64,000 nucleotides of DNA from Phalacrocorax aristotelis (GCF_949628215.1 NC_134282.1:10166223-10230222), one strand, 5' to 3'; counted from the stretch's first letter, positions 1 to 14,900 are shown. Made by a program: numbers and translations. The notes: generated by a model not told the origin, from the sequence alone.

Positions 1-3000
1 ATTACCAATTGACTATCAACCAAATAGGCAAAGGTCTCCCAGAGCCTAGACATATGTAGCAAAAAGTGTGATAATGGAGTTGATTGCTATCTAAGGCAGA
101 TCACAGTGTATTTCATAGTAGGAAATGTTATTAAATATAAGCACAGTAGTAATAGCCAAGTCCACCAGAAATAAGAAGTGCGCACAGCCGTTTCTAGAGT
201 TAGTACAGCAGCATACACCTAAGTGAAGGAATGCAAGAGCTGTCAGATTTCATAAAACTGTTTAATGTCTCCTCACAGAGAGCTCAGCCAGGTATCAGTA
301 TTCAAGCCAAGATGGGCGAGAGTCCTGTTATATTATTCCTAGCTATGAGAATCAATTATCCGCTGAGAACATTTTGTTGGTATATTGTATTTCTAGATTA
401 ATAACTCCCTTAAATAGGGAGAATGACATTCATATAACAGTTTTGTATTCCCATCAGCTAATTTCCAAAGCCATGGGGGGAAGAGAAAAGGAGGAAAAAG
501 CACATTTTTCTTGCAAAATAAAACAGTAAAGTCAGCAAGATTCTTTGTGTGTCTTGTAAAGTGATAATACATGATTCTTCAAGCCAGCTGAGTAGCTACC
601 TACATGAGAAAATAGTATTGGCATAACTAGAAGTGCAATGCTGAACAGGCTGTGTGGTCACGATTTCAGCTGAAACTGGAGCACCTCCAATTTGTACACT
701 TGGAATAATTAAAGCAAGAATTACTTCACACAGAGCGTTCCTAAGGATTTCACAGGAAAATAAGGACTTTAACAGGAGACGAAAGAATTACCACCTTTCC
801 TATGGGTAAGTAGAAGATCTTCCATCAACACCTACAATATTATATAATTTTTATATTTCTGTAGAACCTCAGTTTGACAGGTTAGAAACTACTGGCGAGA
901 CCAGTTCCTTCATAAAGCACAAAGTGTGTTTTCAGTTTCTGCAAATCACATACTCCTTTACTTCAATGCCTACAAGAATGAGCTACTGAGATGTGTGAAA
1001 ATGAGGGAGGGTTAGGGGTGGAAATCCTTCCTTCAGCTGAGTCCAATTGCCCAAACATTGCTACAGATGGCATTTTCCCTTTGCAGCACTAACTGTGGTT
1101 GGAATGAAATATAGTTTGGAGACAGTAAGTAATCAAGTATTCTAAAAAAAGCATTGCTAATAATACCAGGATAAACTAGGGCAGTTGCCTCTCACTTCAC
1201 AGTGCACATAAACCGAGATCCGATCATTAACAAGATCACACACTGGTTTTGTGGCAATTCAGCAGTTGTTTCTCATAAGATAATTAAATATATTTAAACA
1301 TAAGAATTTTGGGAAAGATCTTAGTAACAGATAGAAAATTCCATTCACGTTGTTTTGGATGAAACAGTCCACTGAGCCCCGAGAGATTCATACACAGCAG
1401 AAAAGGCACAAGTCTCCCTACCACTAACGTTGAAGTCATCCATTCCTTAAAACGCTGATCTTGCACAATCACTACTGCAGGCACTCAGCACACACGGCAG
1501 AGCATAAGCATAGCTTTAGCTGTCCCTTGAAACATCATCCATCATTTCAGTGCAGGCAAGGAGGTTACAGCCATATTTTACTACCAATTTATCTTCAGGA
1601 AACTGGTACAGGATACAAGATAGCAGTCTTACCGCTGATGTCAACGCAAACCAAGTTTTAGCGCTTTTACAGGGTAGGAGGCAGTGGAGCGCCAGGTGTT
1701 AGCTTCTCAGCAAGAAAAGTCACTTACATAGTCTTAATAACATTTTTTAAAAAAGAAAAATATGATATAATGATATTTAAGGCATACATTATGTTTCTCT
1801 ACCCTTCTCAGATGGATATCTTTGAACCAGTAAATGATCTTTTAGCCAAACTAACAATTTTCAGGAACACAAACCATTTGATCCAAAAACATTCCTACTA
1901 CAGTCCTTGTTTCTAGTCTGTAACTGATGACACTATTTCTTTCAGCCACACTTAAAAGCTTCCCCATTTTCATCTATTTGTAATTCACCCCACACGGCCA
2001 CTGCGCAGAGCCCCATTCTGCAGTGCCCCGTCACACCAAGGCAAGCAGGTTTGAGCTCACCCCTGTTGGCGAGCAGGGCAATGTCAGCAAGCAGACGCAC
2101 ATGAGCACAAGTACGGAAGGTCACACAACCACCTTGTACGGGCACATCCTCAAGCGCACAACCTCGCTTAACTTTATCTTAGCTCAGTCTTAACACGCAA
2201 GTATCAACTGTAAACCAAGTGTGAAAGTAAGAAATTGTGGAAGAGCTTTATTTCCAGGCTAGAGCTACATACTCTGTGTTCAACTCCATGGAATTTTAAT
2301 GTAGATACTACAAATTGTGCTTGGATTGTACTGCAGTGTCATGCTGACTGGGGCTTAAGTACACACGGAAAGAAACACATTATCAGAATTTACCACATGA
2401 CCCAAATCTATTAAAGCACCAAGAAAGAGACATACTGATCCAAACTCAGAAAGAAAGGGAGAAGGCTATGTAATCTCTCCACTTCTCATTTCTGCCATTC
2501 AGTTTGGCACAAAGCACAGCTTTCCTCAAGCTGGCATGTAGTATTCATGGTTTCTTAAAAGCCTCTTTAGTTTTTAATGTACTTTGAATGTACTTTTCCC
2601 TGTATTTATCTAGATAGTTGTTTTACACAGGACACTAGCAATCATTCTGAAAGCACAATGGAGGTAGATTGATCCTGGTGCACAAAATAAGTGTTCACCA
2701 ATACAGTAAACGTTAAAGAGTATGGTTCATACACAAACAAAACCCCCAGTTATCACAAAACTGGCAGGAAAATAAAATCTTGACCCATTTTGCAAAGAAG
2801 ACAACTATGATTCTTAGATATCATCTCTGTCTCATCCAACAACATGCCTCAGCTGCCATCTGAGGCTTGATTACAGCAGTTGAAGAGTGAAAGACACCAA
2901 TTTCTAGTAGCTGCAGTAGTTCTGATATGCACAAATCACTCTCTATATATTCAAACCATTACTACGATCAACTAAGCTACTTTCAGAGATCAGCAAATTA

Positions 3001-6000
3001 AGGTGTTTTAAATTCAACACACAGGTATGTAAAGTAGATATTTTGATCTCTAACTGTTTACAGTCAGTATAAGTTTCAAAATCATATCATAAGCGGATGT
3101 GATTTAGGCAATAGATCTTGCACATGAAGTTTCAAGCACCAACTGCTGCATACGTGGCAGTTACCACAAGAACTACAGCGAAGAACAGGAAACTACCGAA
3201 AAACCAGCACAGAAAGGTGTTAGATGCCTAGGAAAGTAGAAGGGAGGCGGCTTACATGAGAAGTCTTAAACTTCTCAGTGTAATGGCTTAACAAGTTTAA
3301 AAGTACGTTACATTCAGCATTCCCGAATTCCCTGCGGACTGTTGCTCGTGTGCAGTATTTCAGTTTTAAGACAAAACTACAGATCGTAAAATTGGTGAAT
3401 AGAAAAATAATAAAGACGAACAGTGTGTACATCCAGAAAGACAGTGGAAATTTCCACATTTACTGGTCAAGCTAGTTCAGAAAGGAAATGAAGCTAAAAC
3501 ATTCCGTCTGTACAGGCATCCCACAGTCCTGTTCAGAGCTACTGAACACACATTATTTGAAGGAACAGATTTGTGAAGTTTTCAGTGCAAAAATCTTTGT
3601 TACTTGCATGTCTGATTTAGGATACTATTCTTGTAGTTGCACATGAAATCAGACATTTACATATTCAATCCTTATCAACTCTTCTCAAACTCACCAACTC
3701 TGCATATCAAACATGTTTTTCTACTGGAGCAAAACAAGGTGTAAGACAGTAAGGATTTGAAAGAAAGCTGAATCTGATTCTACCTAATGAACTACATTTT
3801 CGAGTGAAGTGTCACGTATACAGCAGTTCTGCTGAGCTGGTTAAATGTGTCACCCACCTTTATGCACTGCACAGAAAACAAAGAAATCAAACTGTAGGAA
3901 GGCTGAGCTTAACTGGAATAAAGCCAATGACATTTGCACGGCACATTTGGATCCATCCTGCGGAGCAAGATTTTTTAGCAGAAAAATGAGTACCATTCTC
4001 AAAGAAAACTCAAGTCTCACTTGAAGCCAGATCCTTTTTAAATGCTAAAATTCCACACTCTTTAAAAATTATTTCACCTTTTAATAACTTTTTTGCTAAT
4101 AACAGTGATATGAATTTAAATACTAATAACCTTGAAAGTTGTTTAAATGCTTCAATAAAAATTTCTTACTTAGACTCTGACTGTAACACTTGCATGACAA
4201 CCTGTCTGTCTGTAATTTACAGCCGCATTACTCATTTGGTAACAGGTCTATGGGGAACCTCGCCTGCTGAGTTCCTTCCCCACAACATATTTTGCTTTGA
4301 AGTTTTCAGCCACAGACCTGGGGTCCATGTGTACTTGTTTAACTGACCCAGTAAATCATGCCACTTCAGCCTCCCTGTTACAGAACTATCTCTTGCCTAC
4401 AGTGATTTATTAGCAAAATAGAGAAGTCACTTTATATACTTTTTTTCATTAAGGTCTTTATCTTTTTTGTTTTGTCTGAAGTTTCTGAAGCAAACACTTG
4501 AAGAAGTCAGTGTCTTGCCCACATTTTCCTTTACTTTCTAGGATTGCTAAGTTGTCATCAGTTTGTGATATACCCTACAAAATTGTTTTTAATATTTTGT
4601 CGAAAAACCCAGGACTTAGGGTGCATCAATGAATTCAGAACTACCTTGTTGTTTTGGTTACAAGAACAAATGAAATTGAGTCCTTTAGTGTACAATATGC
4701 CCAGGCCAAGTATCTGCCTTATAAATTTTGTCCCAGTGTTAACACCCTTCAGCACAGGAGTACTGCCCATACACTCATTTCTGGAAGCAGCTGAATCATT
4801 TTTGTGATGAGTGCACTCATCCCAACAGGCTGATTTTTGTCCCATCTGGGCAATCAGCAAAGGGGCATTACGTTGTGCCCCTTCAGTTTGAGTAAAGCAA
4901 GCAAGGCTCATGGATCAATGCTGTGATTTTGCAGACACAAAATTTCTATCTAGCATGGTGGAGTGACAGGCATTTTGAGACACAATACTTTGCCAGAATC
5001 AAATGCAATAGGTTTCTCAGCACCTAATAAGCAAAAACATCTTGTAGGGGTTTTATCACTCCAGTAGCCCAGCTCTGAAAGCAAGATTTCCTGAAGTTAC
5101 TGTTCCTTTTAGAACCATAAGGATATATTTTACTGCCCTGTATATTGTACAGAATTATGTATATTCTACAGAATAAAATTGTTAACATTTGTTAAAATAA
5201 AACACATTCTGATTATCTCAGTATCAAGATAAACAAATAACCCTTGTTCAGTACTTGCAGTGCAAGACCTTCAGGGCAGGTACTGGCTACAAATATTTTT
5301 TACACTGCCTATTAATATTAGTGGCACATCTCTGTAAAGTACTTCTCTTGCTTCAAAAAATCATTTATTCATATGAAATAACACAGGGATTAATCTCAGA
5401 GCATTTCTACACACCATAAATTTAGGTGCCATGAAAAAATCTGGATGCTATTTCAGTTTCACCTGTGGCACCCCCAAGCACCAAGTTAAGTGGCGGTAAG
5501 GGCTGTGAAGGCTATGGAAAGCCATGCCATGAAGGCAGCAGCTACAGGGATCTTGGACAATAAGCCTGCATTCTCCCTCAGACAGGAGAAAAGAGAGGAG
5601 CAGAGCCGGCCAAGATTAGGGTATAAGGTCTTTATAACACTCCCCCAGCTGAGTGGTGTTGATAGCATTTGCTAGATATACTTAATATCATTTACACCCT
5701 CAAATGTATCCAGACACTTTCAGTCCCTGAAGACAGAGAGCACTCACAGAAACATCTGAACAAAAAAAATAGGAGTGCTGGCAGAACATGAGCCAAATGT
5801 GTTTGTCAGAGACACTTGGATTTGCGAAACTAAGCCCTCTACAGCCAACTCAATCCTTGGAAATGAGTGGGAGTTTACCTATGTCATCACTGGATCAGAA
5901 TTTGGTCCCTTATCCTTACTTATTATGACCTAGAAATTAAATCCAACTCATACACAACCAGCTGGGTATTTTCTATACATATTCACAAGGGAAAAGTCTT

Positions 6001-9000
6001 CAGAAAGAGCAATGGAAGCAGTATGGCACTCTTACTTTGTTTTAGCAGTCTTGAACCAAAATTATGAGGAAAAGGGAAAAGCCAACAAAAGACCATCCAT
6101 AAAAGAATGTCTAGTGGAACAGAGGCTCAGTGTACGGGAAAGTGTAACGTGTTTCAATAATAAAGAAAACATAAGGTCCATATTTTTACACTACTTTCCA
6201 AAGCATTTGCATTTAAAAGATTTGATCTGTTTGGCCTCTCTGCCAGATGTTCCTTATTCTTTTTATAGAAGAGACTGGTGAAAACAAGCAGAGTGTATCT
6301 CTTGGGTCAGAGCAGCCTGAGTAGGGATGACTGTATTCCCTCTTGCCTCCCTTGGAGGCAACCTGAGCTTTGCAGAGTTTGGTACAAACATTCGTCAAAT
6401 CACAGATTATTGCAGTTCTCCACAATTTTCACTATGTGAGAGTAAGAAAAGTTTTGGGTTGGGTTTAGCAAACAATTGCGTTCAACTCCAAGTATTTTGT
6501 TTTAAACCAAGCAAATTTTTAACCATTTTCGAGTGAAGTAGTCATGAAAATATTACATCAATTTGAGAATCATTTCTGTCACAAAATCCAAATATTCCAG
6601 AAAAGAAAAGCTTTGATGAAAATCTGTGCCATGCTGAAGTGTTGTCAGTAGAGACCTCCTGCCGTAAAGCAGGCAAGAAACTTACCTGCTCTGAAATAAA
6701 ATCTTCATTTGAGGTGTTATCAAAACATAAATACAGAAAAAGCAGGCTCAGTCTTCCTGCCAGTGGCTAGCCACATGCAGTGATGTACATGAAGGGCAGC
6801 TAGTTACTCACTCAGGCACATGGCTGCCTCTCCTCCTCTGACCAGCAGGACATGTCCAGACCAGAGAGATCCAGGCAGACCAGCTACGAGGAAATGCAGG
6901 TGAATTCACACCACAGTGTGTGATATCAGCAGCATGCTTTGTGAACACACTGGCCTCACCCTTCTATCAGTTTCCTGGGGGGCTTTGAAACAAGCTGTAA
7001 AAGTCTTAGTCCCCTTCAGAAGCATTTATTAACTTTGGGTTTACACATCTGGAAAATAATTATCTAAGTTTTGCTTGTGAACAGAATGTTGATAGTGCCA
7101 CTCAATGCAGCAATGAAACCCTTCATAAGTCGACGAAGGTTTATTACCACCAGCTGAGACAATCTTGAAAGCTTCAAGAATATCAAAATAAGAAGAGCTC
7201 AAAGCTGTGAAAGCCAGGAAGCATTTACGCACAAATACATGCAGTTGTGGACACAGCAGACTTTTCCCTTCCTGCTCCGCAACCATTTAACTTCCTCTCC
7301 TAGCTAATATCTCCATACATTTAACTTGCTTTTCAAGATTTCTGAACATTCTCTTCAGCTTTCCTTTAAAAGCTGCCGCTGCCCTTCTGGGATCAGCACA
7401 AAATTTTAAAAATTAAAAAGATTGCCCTCAGACTGGGACTGCAGAACAAGGGTCCCCCTCTCTGAGCAGCTTTGGGTGTTGCTCCATTCACTTTCCCCAC
7501 AAGGCATTTTTCCATTGCTTAAAAGGCAGCACCAGAAGCCCAGTGATTTTCCAGGTAAGACACTGGTTGGATGTCCAAGTGTCCAGCTGCCACAAGTGAG
7601 CACAGCTGCAGGAAAGCAGCTGAGGGTTTCGCCAGAAGGACCCACCATCCCCTTGGGGCTGGCACTCCAAGGTCAAAGCCCACCTGTGAGAGCAGCAACT
7701 TTCTCAGGGCAGTTGGAGACTGTGGGATGGAGTCCACAGCAGCTGCACCACCTTGTCCCCAACATCCTTACTGTTTGAGCCGTGGCACACTGCACACAGC
7801 CCACGGCATGCTCCTTCTGCCTTGGGACCCAGAGTAAAACCCCAACACTGCAGCTCCCAGTGAAAGAAACTCACAGATGCTTGATACTACTCTGGAATTG
7901 ACACAAATTAGAACAAAATATTCTTTTTAATTATGCTTAAAGTCATCACAGGATGAATGGGGCATAGAATTCTCTAGTTTTGCCCAACATGCATGATTTT
8001 GCTCTCACAACTGTCTAATATCCTTCTAGTTGAAGTCACTTTGGACTTCACATTGTAAACAAAATCAGAACAAAGCCAAAAGTTATCTGGTAAATACACA
8101 GTAGATAAAACAAGCTAGAAGCCAAGAGCATGTGAATTTACATCTAAGTACTTCCAGACAGTGACTCTCCGGTCTTGGCTAATCTCAATGTCAGAAAATG
8201 TTTTTCCAGGACAGGGCAGTTTGGTAGTGGTTTTTGTTTTGTTTTGAAGGATTCAGAAATGAACTGGGACTTTTTTTAAAAAAAAAAAAGGCAAGTTGTC
8301 CTCTTTTTCATTCTTTCCTTTCAGTGAAAAAAGAATTCTGAAAAGGAATTCTGTCAAGGAAAGGAAAGACTACTTTAGTTCAAATGCTAGAAAACTGATG
8401 ACTTTGGCCAGAGTCTTGGGTTACTCCATCTATCCTCTGCTTTCAACATCAAGTGGGTAACTTACCTTCCTCAGCTGCTCTAAGGGATGTGGCCTCTGTT
8501 TGAAGGAGAAAAAGGTAAGTGCTAAAGGCTGCTACAAGTACACCACTGTATACCACCCTGTGTGCAAGTGCAAGTCAAAGCACAGAGAAAAGAGGAATAG
8601 TAAAGCTGCTTTAATGCTACATATCTGCTGTTTCCAATGTGTAACTAGTGTCTTTATTCTGTTATGAAATGAAGGAAAAAACGTGCAAAATGTTCATAAA
8701 TTAAGAATAAAATCTTCTGTGACTAAATGTAATATTTACTTGAAGTAAATATTGTATTTACAGCTTTGTTTTTTCAAGTGCTTTGAACATAAACAAGACT
8801 TTATAAATATAGTGGAAAATGTTTAAGCTTCAGCCAGAGATGACTGTTTCATTTCAGAAATTAACATTGGCTCTGGGCTGACAGAGGAATAGCTCAGCAT
8901 GACAAAAGCAGCATCATCTGGGCCTTTTAATGAAGACCAGTTTATGGCAACAGGTTTCCAGCTTATAACTACAATACAAGCCCATGTTATACCATGTTAC

Positions 9001-9579
9001 AGAGAGCTAAGCTTGCTTTGGAAATTATTTGCCCACTTCTATTATCCAAGTACCATCAGGCCTAAGACAACATTGAGGGAAAAAAGGCATTTTCTCTTCA
9101 TACCAAGAAAAATGCTGGCAAGCATGAAAATGAGAGGCAAATGTTGTTGCAGAAATAAGAAAAACATTGCTCAGGTTTCCGAACAGAGCTGTTGAGCATG
9201 TGGCTTAAGAACTGCTGGAAGAATTAAGGGCACATTCCTTTCAGCTTGATTCAACAAATTTCTTCATATAAAAATTACAGCATTAAGGTTAGTGTTGTAG
9301 AAAGATAACATTTACTAGCTTTTAAAAGAAAACTTTCAGCCAGCGTTCACAATCTGCTGTAGTTTTACCCACACAGGCATTAAAATCTTCATTGGTCTAA
9401 CTATTTACAGTTACTTGTTTCAGTCATTCAAAAACAGAGCTATTGCCAATATCCTGATCTAAGTAAAATGTTATTTGTGTAGCAGTGATACATTTTTGCC
9501 TAGATACCTCCTTGTGGCCATCCAGAATGGCCATTTCTGATACTCTCCCTTTGCTTGGGAAGCAGGCAGACAAACATCA
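1..9579. other. Gene-poor AT-rich flank
   Basis: Only short ORFs without recognisable domains occur here, with no splice-compatible coding exons that I can recognise, no RNA gene and no full repeat element. A mildly GC-richer patch lies at about 7400-7840. A T7A12 tract is at 8271-8289, and an inverted repeat at 8731-8753. Confidence 0.6.
8731..8753. repeat. Perfect 10-bp inverted repeat with 3-base spacer
   Basis: aatatttact, tga, agtaaatatt. It is AT-rich, in non-coding DNA, and could form a cruciform or short hairpin. No function is evident. Confidence 0.85.
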
Positions 9580-10400
9580 CCATGAGACACGCAGCTGTCT
9601 GTGTCTGAGCACAAGGACTGGCCACGCCGCCAGCGCCCTCTTCTCCTGCGCTGGGTGCTTGACTCCATGTCAGTCCTTGCCGCTGTCTGGAGACACCTTA
9701 CGCAGCCATCTACCTGCCATCCCCGGTGAAGCCACGGCTCCATGCCTCTGGCCGAGGCCCCAGGAGCACTGCGTGCCGGGACGCTGCCCGAGTCAGCAGC
9801 ACACACTTGATGTTCCAGCACAAAACCAAACGGGAGAAGTTAGGCTCCCCATAGCCCACTCGGACTGCAGTTTGGCACTGGGAAGCACCGACCCCAGAGA
9901 GCATGAGCAGATGTTGGCACGGCCCTGCTGCTGCTGCCGGCAGCACAGAAGCAAAGAGACAGGAGCCAGCTAACAACCGAGGAGCTCTGCTGCCCAATCC
10001 AAAGGAGACTGGCAGTATACTACTAACTTGCCACGCAACAGTCAACCATGCTGACTGAAAAGCTTGGGAGTTTCTCTTATACAAAACTGCACTGATGCAG
10101 GGTTTTGAGCCAAACCGGCCCTTTCAAGAGCCTCTCATAGCAGCAGAACAGCCCACTGGGAGGCAAGTCAAGCCTTCGGTGAAAGCAAAGAGCAGCACAG
10201 GTTTGCTCACCAGCAGGCCAGCAGCAATTGCTGCCAAGCATTTGGTGGTGAACACAGGGGCCCCATGCCCACAGTGGGGTCTGAGCTGCAGCAGACAGCT
10301 TCTGCCAGCAGCGTTGCTGGGGACACTACCCCTGGGACGTGGCAGCCACCACCAAGCTGTCACTAAACGGGCACCGATTCATATTCAGGAGTGGACAGAA
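9580..10400. other. GC-rich patch in gene-poor flank
   Basis: About 0.8 kb clearly richer in G, C and CpG than its surroundings, with overlapping ORFs on both strands (up to 162 codons) that look like the by-product of high GC. No domain or repeat family is recognised. It could be a regulatory element, a decayed repeat or part of a non-coding transcript. Confidence 0.4.
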
Positions 10401-11139
10401 AGCCTAAGATATGTGGGGAAGATCTGACAGAAGAGAGAAGCCCACACACCCTCCTCACTGCAAAGGCCTCCTCATGACACCACCAGTAAGTAACCTTTCC
10501 TACTCAAGCAAAATGAAGCCTCTCAGTGGCTGGCATCACCAGTGAGCTACCTTGAACAGGACTAATGGGAAAGAATAGCATAGTTTTTTTTCAGAAATGC
10601 AGGCTACTAATCAGATTTAAGATAAGGTGCCAAAATAATTTTTAAAATTTAAGATTACATAGTCTAGATGGAGTCTAACACTTTCATCATCTAATTTCTT
10701 TTTAAAAAATTGTTTTAACAACTATGTTCACCCTTTATGAAAGGTATACTAGGGAGGAGGGAAAAAAGGACAATAGCAAAGCGCTATTCATTTGGAAGTA
10801 AAATAAGTGCATTTCTACTTACACTGAATTTACTGTTGACTGCCACAAGAACAGGACAAAGTGTAATTTATATTTCTCTTCCTAGACACAGCTTAAAGCC
10901 TCTGTTGTACCTATAGCTAAATCAGTGCAAAGCAAAGGGTTACAAGGCATTTACTAAGTCCTCCTGTTGCCTGCAGACACTGGGAAAGCAGTTGTGCTGT
11001 TTTGGCAAGACTTTGCAAAGCTTAGATGCGTGGGTGTCTTCCTCATCCCCTCCACACACCACGTGGGTCTGAAGAACCACACTGAACTGCCACGCACTGG
11101 GAACCTTGCTGTGTGAATGCTTTTATTCCTTTATCAGCC
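10401..11139. other. Non-coding stretch before the CR1 element
   Basis: AT-rich sequence with no feature I can name. Confidence 0.5.
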
Positions 11140-11948
11140 GTCTTGGCTAACTGGTGAGATCCCAGCTGACTGGAGGTTAGCAAGCACGATGCCCATCTAC
11201 AAGAAGGGCTGGAAGGAGGATCACAACAACCCCATGCAACGCTACAGCCTTGGGGAGGAGTGGCAGGAGAGCTGCCCAGCAGAGAAGGCCCTGGGGGTCC
11301 TGGCTGACAGCCCGCTGAGCATGAGCCAGCAGTGTGCCCAGGTGGCCAACAGCATCCTGGCTTGTGTCAGGAATAGTGTGGCCAGCAGGAGCAGGGCAGC
11401 GACGGTGCCCCTGTACTTGACCCTGGTGAGGCTGCACCTCAAATGTTGTATTCAGGTTTGGGCCCCTCAGTACAAGAAGGGCATTGAGGTGCTGGAGCGT
11501 GTCCAGAGAAGGGCAATGGAGCTGGTGAAGGGTCTGCAGAACAAGTGTGATGAGGAGCGGCTGAGGGAGCTGGGAGTGTTGAGCCTGGAGAAAAGGAGGC
11601 TGAGGGGAGACCTTCTCGCTCTCTACAACTACCTGAAAGGAAGGTATAGTGAGGTGGGTGTTGGTCTCTTCGCCAAACAAGCAAGCAATAGGGCAAGAGA
11701 AAATGGCTTCAAAAGTTGTGTCAGGGAGGTTTAGATCAGATATTATGAAAAAATTATGTACTGAAAGAGTGGTCCGGCATTGGAACAGGCTGCCCAGAGA
11801 GGTGGTGGAGTCACCATCCCTGGAGGCGTTCAAAAAATGTGTAGATGTGGTGCTTAGGGATGTGGTTTAGCAGTGGGCTTGGCAGTGCTAGGTTAATGGT
11901 TTGACTTCAAGATCTTAAAGGTCTTTTCCAACCTAAATGATTCTATGA
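11140..11948 (+). mobile_element. CR1 LINE, 3' part with an internal deletion
   Basis: The element begins with CR1 reverse-transcriptase sequence ([17 protein letters not shown]), jumps near 11225 to a point much further along the same ORF2 ([22 protein letters not shown]), and continues to the typical C-terminus ([20 protein letters not shown]) and the terminal motif gattctatga. The reading frame stays open across the deletion for about 205 codons to 11734. Then a frameshift near 11700 moves the end (to 11870) into another frame. It is a dead copy. There is no clear target-site duplication, as usual for CR1. The 5' limit is approximate. Confidence 0.92.
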
Positions 11949-14900
11949 AGGAGACCCTTGCATGTATTATCCCTCCATTCACATGTTAACTAATCTTACA
12001 GCCTTTGTTTCTCAGTGCTGAGAAATAGGCACCATTACACGTGGCACCGAAGAACAAAACCTTTAGAAAGCAAATAGATTTTAAAATTTAGATTCTTGAA
12101 AATGCCATTTAAAAGCCTTTACAAGCACCTGCAGTTTGTAATGCAAATGTATATTCACTAGTTAACCTGTATCACAAAAGCACAACACGGCAAGGTTGTA
12201 TTGAAACCCAGAGAACATGTGAGGTCCTGCCCTCGCCTGTTTGCTGGCCCACGCTCCGGTCAGCCCCTCAGCGGCAAGGTGAGCTGCGGAGCCCATGGAT
12301 CCCCTCCAGCCTGCCGCGGCCCATGCCGCAGCAGAGGAAGCAGTGGTTTGGCTGCGAGCGCTTCTTCCCTGCAGGAGAGGCAGACGGGCCTTTGAACACA
12401 CCAGACCTTGGGACTCAGCAGCACTGAACACAGATAAGAGGGAGCCAAGCTTGGGAACATCCACTTTGACTTTTCTGGGAAAGCTAAAATGGTAACTGAG
12501 CAAGTATGGCATTCTGCTGCTACTGCACTTCTTGTTTGCTAATTGTTCTGCTTCCCTCTCCCACTCTCGAAGGCACAGTTTTAGCTAATTCTTCCTTCAC
12601 CCTGCATCATCTTCACAGCTTTTTAAACACAAAACTCCATCCCTTCCTCCCTGTTTAAAAAAAAAGCGCATCTACACACCACGGAAAGATTCACAGAGGG
12701 TGGAGGAACCCCCTTACACTCACCTTTAAGTTCCCATTCCAGACTTTTCCCCACTGCCCACACGCCCCTGATCAGACAACCTGCCTTCACACCCAGGTCC
12801 TGCCCTTTCTCACTCCACCAGTAAGCCAGGCTCCCAGAACAAAGGGATCCTTAGCAGTGGTTACTCTTGTGAAATACACAACAGATACAACATGATATGA
12901 AAAAAAAAAATTTAATATCTACCCAGCAAGCTTACGGCTTACAGGCTACATTGTGAATGAAGACATATCTTTTGAAAAAGAGTCATATTGGTAGTCTGGA
13001 ATGTGTCTGTGTCAGGTTAGTAAACACAATTTAGCTACTGACGGAATGACAAACGACTTTTTTTCAGTAAAAAAGTTAAAATCACATATATTTAGACTGT
13101 TCAGATTCATACAGTGTTAAATGTAGCCAACCTCTTTAAAGTTATTTTTCCTAGTGCAACAAAATAAAAGGAAGTCATGCTTTTGTTTTTGAACTGTATT
13201 CAATTAAAACTTCAACTGTCCAACTAGTCTTTAGATTCTTAATGCATCATCATTTAATTTCAGAATGCAAGCCAAGGAATAAACCGAAAAGAACATTTAT
13301 TTTAGCGGCTGTCAAGTTGCTTCCAAATGCTCACTCTCTTCCACATCCCTAATAGAACACTAATAAATAAAACCAGATTATGCTGGGCCAAATGCAAGGG
13401 ATCCCGATGCTCAGAGCCTGACTCCTCACCAGAGGATCCCTGCTTGCCCCAGGCGTCCCAGTGGATCCTGCGGCACCTCCTGCCCATGGAAAAGCCACAC
13501 AGCCTGAGAAGCCTCACCTGCAGCCACATTCCCCAGCAGCTGGGCAGGGGCTGCAGGCGAGGAGAGCTCCCCTGCCCTCCCTCGCCCACCTCTGCCCACA
13601 GTGCCCGCACCAGGGCTGGACAAGGAACACTGCATCTTCCCTGCTGCTCCCCAAAAGGGCAGGAGTTTGCATTAAGGGTGATGCCAACAGCAGCAGGGAG
13701 ACAAGAAAGGGGGGTAAGGTGTAGGATAAATAAATTCAGGTTTATTGTATTTTGATCCATATGAAAGCATCAAATTTCTTGACTTCTAGCACAGCAGTCT
13801 GATATTCTGTAAGAGGTTTTTATGGACAAAAATTGCATTTTGGAATAGCTTGCAACATTCATCCTTGGAGAGTGTATTACATTCAGTAATGGAAAGGTCA
13901 TTCAAACTGACTTACGGTTCTGACACAAACCAACAGAAACATACAGTTAAGTCTGAAATATACAGCACGTTTCCAAAACAAATGAAACATAATAGCAGTC
14001 ACTTAGGAAACCAGCAAGGAAACACTCTGTCCTCCTCTGTCCTAGGGTTTTACCTTATATATATGCCAATACAAAAATCTTTTGTTCCACCTAGCACTGC
14101 TGAAGGGTGCCTGATCTCATTCATTATGCTCAGGATCTGCAGGCTGCTCCAGAAGAGATGGTGTAACCTCCTCTCTTCCCCCTTACCCCAGTAAACATCC
14201 ACAGAAGTCAGCATTAATGGAGCCAGCCCACACAGGAGAAGTTAAAGCTAACAGCCCACCGACGGGCAAAAACCCATTTCACACTCGATTTAGACAAAGT
14301 AACGGCAGTCACCAAAAAAGTATTCCCTGGGTAAACAAACACTATTATAAGTCTCTAAACATCTCTGGATATATCAGATTGGACTCTGGATTCATGGAAT
14401 TGGAGTCGAATTCATTCTAGTGATAAAAAGAAGTTTCTATAAACTTCTGGGTTCAAGGAACCTAGACCTATGTACTTGCCAATACATCCATGGCTCAGAG
14501 CCACCCCACCAAAATAAAGCTCAGAGTGTTCTAGAAATACCTTTAGTCATATAATTAATTCAGAAGTCCCACCTTTCCTTTTAATCAACAAGTCAATAGC
14601 ATGATACAAAAAGCACAAGCTTTTAACCATTGCCTTTACTGAATTTATTGGGAATTATACAGATGATCTCATCGGCGTTAATGAGAGTTCAGTGGTGTAC
14701 GCTCCTGTACATCCCACCTCACGTATTATCGAGGTCACCCCTTCTCAAGATACAAGATGTTTGAATTGTGGCCCAGCATTACACTTCATCAGACATTTCT
14801 AACATCACAGTTAAAAATGAAAACATCCTTTTTTTCTAATTGCAGAGTTATGTTTGGTTTGTATAGTAGCTTGTATACTTTCCTGTACAAGTACTAGGTT

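Noticed and set aside
9471-10427. Overlapping frames of 110-162 codons on both strands
   Set aside because: Open frames on both strands of a GC-rich patch are expected by chance; no domain or splice pattern supports them.
13302-13760. 142-152-codon frames on both strands
   Set aside because: GC-rich patch with mirrored open frames, no domain, and no splice context.
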